The notes beneath the pieces were generated by a model. It was not told where the DNA came from and ran no database searches. It saw only the letters and a list, made by a program, of their open reading frames with translations. A stretch of DNA of 64,000 nt from Panorpa germanica (Eukaryota; Arthropoda; Insecta; Mecoptera; Panorpidae). Positions 60,464-64,000 of this stretch are shown in pieces (the first letter of the stretch is position 1; each line of letters starts with the position of its first letter). Where the stretch lies: assembly GCA_963678705.1 (NCBI GenBank), contig OY783214.1, positions 1,488,001 through 1,552,000 of the forward strand, read 5' to 3'. Position numbers and translations under genes: made by a program.

Positions 60464-60749
60464 CTGAAAAAAACAACAAAGTTACAGTTTATTTAACACA
60501 AGAATGTAATATCGCATATATGTTTTTCCGCATAAAGTTTTAATAGGACTTCTACAAAGGCATATCATAATTGTCAGGCCGAATACTGTACTTTATGATA
60601 GAAGTAAATAATTCACAATACACTGTAAAAGAGTTAAAACTGAGTAGACAATTTATATATTGTACATATATTTTTTAATAAATAGCCGCTATGTTTTACA
60701 TTCAATCTCATAATTCCGAATTAAATTTCATAAATTCTAATTAAACTTT

Positions 60750-61690
60750 AAGATAATAATATCTATTTCTTTTTCTCCTTTCGACACATTCTCTGTCCTC
60801 TTCTTCTTTATTTCTTTATTCTAAACTCCATGTTTCTTCCTCTCTCTTTTTCTTTCCTCTCCGTTATCTTCTTTCTTCTCTTGCTACTCTCAACAACTCC
60901 TCTATACTTTTTCTTTAAAAAACTAAACATTCTCCATATCTGCTCTACCGTACATCTCCTACCTTGCTTGTCCCATATCAGCAGTTATTTTCGTTACGTA
61001 CTTATTCTCTTTTCTGCACCACCCTACTGCTACTCTCTCTTTTCCTCTACATTTTTGTTCTTTTTACTTCCGCCATCCATCTATTCCTTTTGATGCATCA
61101 TCTCATTACCTACTCTTTATTATATTTACTCTGTCTTTTTTTATTTATTTCTATCTTGCACATTCTGCACCCCTTATTTTTTTTTTATTTTCTCAATATA
61201 TGTTGCCTTTCTCCCCATTTTCCATTCTAAATCTTGCAGTTCTCCTTACATATATTTCCTTTTTTCAACCTATATATTCTGGTACCCCCCTCTTCCATGC
61301 CGTCTTACTGATATCTCTTAGTATATTTGCTTTTATCAATTTTTGTCATACTTTCTTGTTGTTGAATCTCTCTGTCTCTGTTTCTAAAGTTTCTTCTTCT
61401 CTTTGCCTCTTCTGCCACTATTCCATTCCTTTCATAAAATTCCTAACTTTCGTTCAATCCTCCCTTCCACCCTCTTTTTCAACTTATTGCCGTATCTTCC
61501 TTAAAATCTCACACTCTGTCTTACTCATTTTGTTTTCGACTCTTACAGCTCTTCTCGCTGCTTCTTATTTTGTCTTTTTTCACTTTTTTAATTACTGTAT
61601 ACCCCATTGTGCATTTATCTAACCTCTTCTTTATATCAGCCGCAAACAACTTTTTACCTGCCTGCACTCCTCACTTTTCTAACAGCTAAT
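60750..61690 (-). mobile_element. L1/Tx1-like LINE remnant, C-terminal part, strongly decayed
   Basis: The plus strand is pyrimidine-rich like 4000-8000. On the minus strand scattered matches to the LINE at 3535-8168 are visible: KCTMGYTVIKK (compare [11 protein letters not shown]), EFYERNGIVAEEAKRRR (compare [17 protein letters not shown]), REIQQQESMTKIDKS. No frame is long enough to work. Confidence 0.7.
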
Positions 61691-61831
61691 TTCGCAATTG
61701 TGATTGCAGTTTTAAAATGGCTTTAAAATATAATGAGTAAGTCATATGTTAGCTATATTTGTTCTGTATGATCTGTGGTCTATTCTTGTTTAACGTTACC
61801 CTGTCGGTTAAATAATTGTGCGATACATTAA

Positions 61832-62352
61832 TGTGGTTCTATCTTACACCTTAGTGGGTGTTAGCTAGATTACCAGCTGTGGTTTTTAGCAGTTTTAATG
61901 TTATATAAATCCTGAGTTGAGCCCCCATTTACAATATAGTTTATTAAAGAATAGTTAACAATAACTAATATTACACCTAGCAATATAGTTAAACTGATTA
62001 TAATTCTCAATGCCATTAACAACTAGTTAACACAACATTTCCTGAATTTACCAATGACGCCATACAAACTGTGTATGTATACGACTATCAGCCATTTTAC
62101 AATCATTTGCCGCGCTAAACATGTGCCGTCAGCATACGATAGCTAGCGAACCTGGTCTCTTAGACGTTCTCTGTACACGCTGTAAGCGAACTGTCAAATG
62201 AACGGCTTAGAGGGGTCCACAAGTCGTTTCAACGCTAGTAACATTTAAATATTTCTTAATATTAGCAAAGTTCCTAACCTATTTTTATAGAGTTCTTTAT
62301 AATCATTATTTCTTACAAACTAATTATGTCTAATCCTAAATTATTTCCCACA
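61832..62352 (-). mobile_element. Solo LTR with TTAA target duplication
   Basis: 521 bp, TGTGG...CCCACA, clearly the same family as 2740-3476. TTAA lies immediately outside both ends, the left copy ending at 61831 and the right starting at 62353, consistent with a 4-bp duplication. No internal region is attached. Confidence 0.8.
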
Positions 62353-62399
62353 TTAATATGTTATTGTATGTGTTGAGCACGCTGAATGTGATCATTTAA

Positions 62400-63190
62400 T
62401 CATATTATTATAAATTCTTATCATTCAGTGATGTGTGAAAAATATGGCTGCTGTTTTGGTTATGTTGAATTTTAGTTTACATTTAAAGTAAGTTTTTTAG
62501 TTCGTTCATGGATTTTGGTAGTCTCCTGTTGATAGTGATGTCTAGTTTAGCTGAAAAGGAAGTGTAAGTTTGATGAGGCAAATAAGTAGTTTCTGCCTTT
62601 AGAATATTATTGATGTAATAATTTTGTAGTAATAAGCTGTGTAAGGAGTCTTGGGGAATTATTGCACGTATTTCTCTTATAAAATATTTCCGCTTTAAGT
62701 AAGTAATGGTTTTAAGTCTGTGGTGTTGTAGAAATTTTTTAGTAATGCTGTGTCAAGTGTACTTGATGGTGTGATGTTTCTGTTAAGTGAGTAGAGCGAA
62801 AAATTATTGAGTTAGTTTTATCATGAAGTCGTGTATTTAATTGTTTCCGCTGGTAAGGAATATGGCAGCTGTATTTGTTTTGCTTATTTTTAGATTCTAT
62901 TTGATGTAATAGTCTTTCAGGTCATCTAGGGCTAATGAATATCTACTGGTTGAGTCATGTGTCATCAGCGAATAATGTTAAGTGAATATTGTCTGCTTTT
63001 GGAAAATCAATGATGAAGCAGTTGAATAATGACAGACTAAGAAAAGAGCCATGTGGAACTTCTGCTAGTATATTCAGAGATTTGACTTTTTCAAATACAT
63101 CAAATGCAACTGTTCTGTATGTAAATACCTCTATTAAAATAGTATTTTATATTTTACTTAAAACTTTAATAAACGTATTTTCTATTTGGA
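62400..63190 (-). mobile_element. Jockey/CR1-type LINE, RT fragment, decayed
   Basis: The minus strand reads YRTVAFDVFEKVKSLNI, LAEVPHGSFLSLSLFNCFII (compare VPQGSVLSPLLFN) and LTLFADDTWL (about 62965-62935), the RT catalytic block with FADD intact. The frames then degrade. Confidence 0.7.
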
Positions 63191-63271
63191 AAATTGTAAA
63201 TATTTTTTTTTTTTTTTTTTATTTATTTTAGTTGATAGTGTTAAACAATGAATATAATAATCAGTTTTGCG

Positions 63272-64000
63272 AGTTTACATCGAGTCTTCTTGGTGAGCGC
63301 ACGTGTTTACAACAAACAAAACAATAAAATAAATAGTGATCTTTTTTTTTGCAAATTATAATATTTTTTTTTCGTGATAAATTAATATCTAAATTATAAT
63401 TTATATTTTATATTATTATTAAGTGATATTACTAAGAAGTGAAGTAACTTCTATTTAATTATCACTGGTTAATTACCAATATGGATATGGAGGTTGAACC
63501 TCCCGACAAAAATCCGAACAATAAAAACAACTCTGTGACTAACAAATCATTTCCTACAGATAAAACATCCAGTGATATAACAGAAAATTTAAATAACAAT
63601 AGTGACAATGTTAAAAAAATATATAATAATTTATACAACACAGAAACAAAATATGACTCGTATAAAGTAATGATAGTTAAAAATAATAGTGATGGAAATA
63701 CATTTTTTAGTTCTCTTAAATTAGCAGAAATAATTTGTAAAATTAGCAATAAATCTAATATAATAGAAATTAAAAAAGTAGGAAGAAATAGAGTAATCGT
63801 TCAATGTGCTAATGCAATACTAGCTAACGAAATTACTAAATCAACATTGCTGAAAAACAATGGGTATGAAGCGTTTATCCCATTTTACTGGTGCACAAAA
63901 GTAGCTATTATAAAAGGTGTTGATATAGAATATACGGAAGAAACAATTTTAAATAATATAGAGTGTCCACCTTTTAAAGTAACAAGAGTGCAAAGGCTAA
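63272..64000 (+). mobile_element. Second I-type LINE, 5' end only (runs off the window)
   Basis: From AGTTTACATCGAGTCTTC onward the sequence follows the element at 14743 closely through the 5' UTR and into ORF1. It includes the T-runs and has only scattered substitutions and small length differences in the UTR. Confidence 0.93.
63481..64000 (+). CDS. I-type LINE ORF1, second copy (N-terminal 173 codons, cut by window end)
   Basis: Begins [20 protein letters not shown] and stays open to the edge. It differs from the ORF1 at 14947 at roughly a dozen residues over 173 (for example DKNPNN for DKNPIN, NKSFPTD for NKTIPTD). The role is as for that ORF1: RNA binding in the retrotransposition particle. 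The zinc knuckles would lie just beyond the window. Confidence 0.93.
   Translation, partial: MDMEVEPPDKNPNNKNNSVTNKSFPTDKTSSDITENLNNNSDNVKKIYNNLYNTETKYDSYKVMIVKNNSDGNTFFSSLKLAEIICKISNKSNIIEIKKVGRNRVIVQCANAILANEITKSTLLKNNGYEAFIPFYWCTKVAIIKGVDIEYTEETILNNIECPPFKVTRVQRL

Overview
The window looks like AT-rich insect nuclear DNA. It has spliced exons with GT-AG introns, long TA microsatellites, and the mixture of retrotransposons and DNA transposons typical of arthropods (R1, Jockey, I, L1/Tx1-like, Ty3/Gypsy, Helitron, TTAA elements). I cannot name the species.

One host gene runs through almost the whole window on the minus strand: the 3' half of an ABC subfamily A (ABCA-type) transporter. I can place ten consecutive exons (60463-60341, 56588-56340, 44576-44470, 43736-43595, 38721-38624, 38563-38278, 38177-37967, 21063-20902, 20723-20657, 1755-1426). 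Each has an AG acceptor and a GT donor (or the stop codon), and all nine junctions keep the reading frame. Together they give about 590 residues: the second half of the last membrane domain, an acidic linker, the second nucleotide-binding domain (NBD2) and the C-terminal regulatory domain. The 5' exons lie beyond the right edge. NBD2 keeps its Walker A lysine but has lost the usual Q-loop, signature, Walker B glutamate and H-loop residues. A possible terminal exon of a convergent plus-strand gene sits at 3-131.

The introns are full of mobile elements. The last intron (1756-20656) holds an R1 tail, a solo LTR, a broken L1/Tx1-like LINE, a second LTR, a young non-autonomous Gypsy element (9047-13282), Helitron-like elements, and a full-length intact I-type LINE (14743-20502) nested in one of them. 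The intron 21064-37966 holds a Jockey ORF1/endonuclease piece, a 5'-truncated L1/Tx1-like copy, a decayed I-type copy, a decayed near-complete Jockey, a TTAA MITE, a transposase HTH fragment and two more Helitron-like copies. The intron 38722-43594 holds decayed Gypsy pieces with a Jockey tail inside. The intron 44577-56339 holds a long-inverted-repeat element coding a Cys-rich CXC-like protein, a TTAA element with a Mutator-like transposase plus DEDD exonuclease, a Helitron helicase without Rep, a LINE endonuclease scrap and a Tc1/mariner-like remnant. The intron 56589-60340 holds a foldback element with a nested MITE. Right of the last visible exon are another L1/Tx1-like remnant, a solo LTR, a reverse-transcriptase scrap and the start of a second near-identical I-type LINE.

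The window is therefore a large host gene whose exons have survived in a transposon-dense stretch. Only the I-type LINE (14743-20502) looks coding-competent; the Gypsy element at 9047 looks recently mobile but must depend on another copy for reverse transcriptase and integrase.
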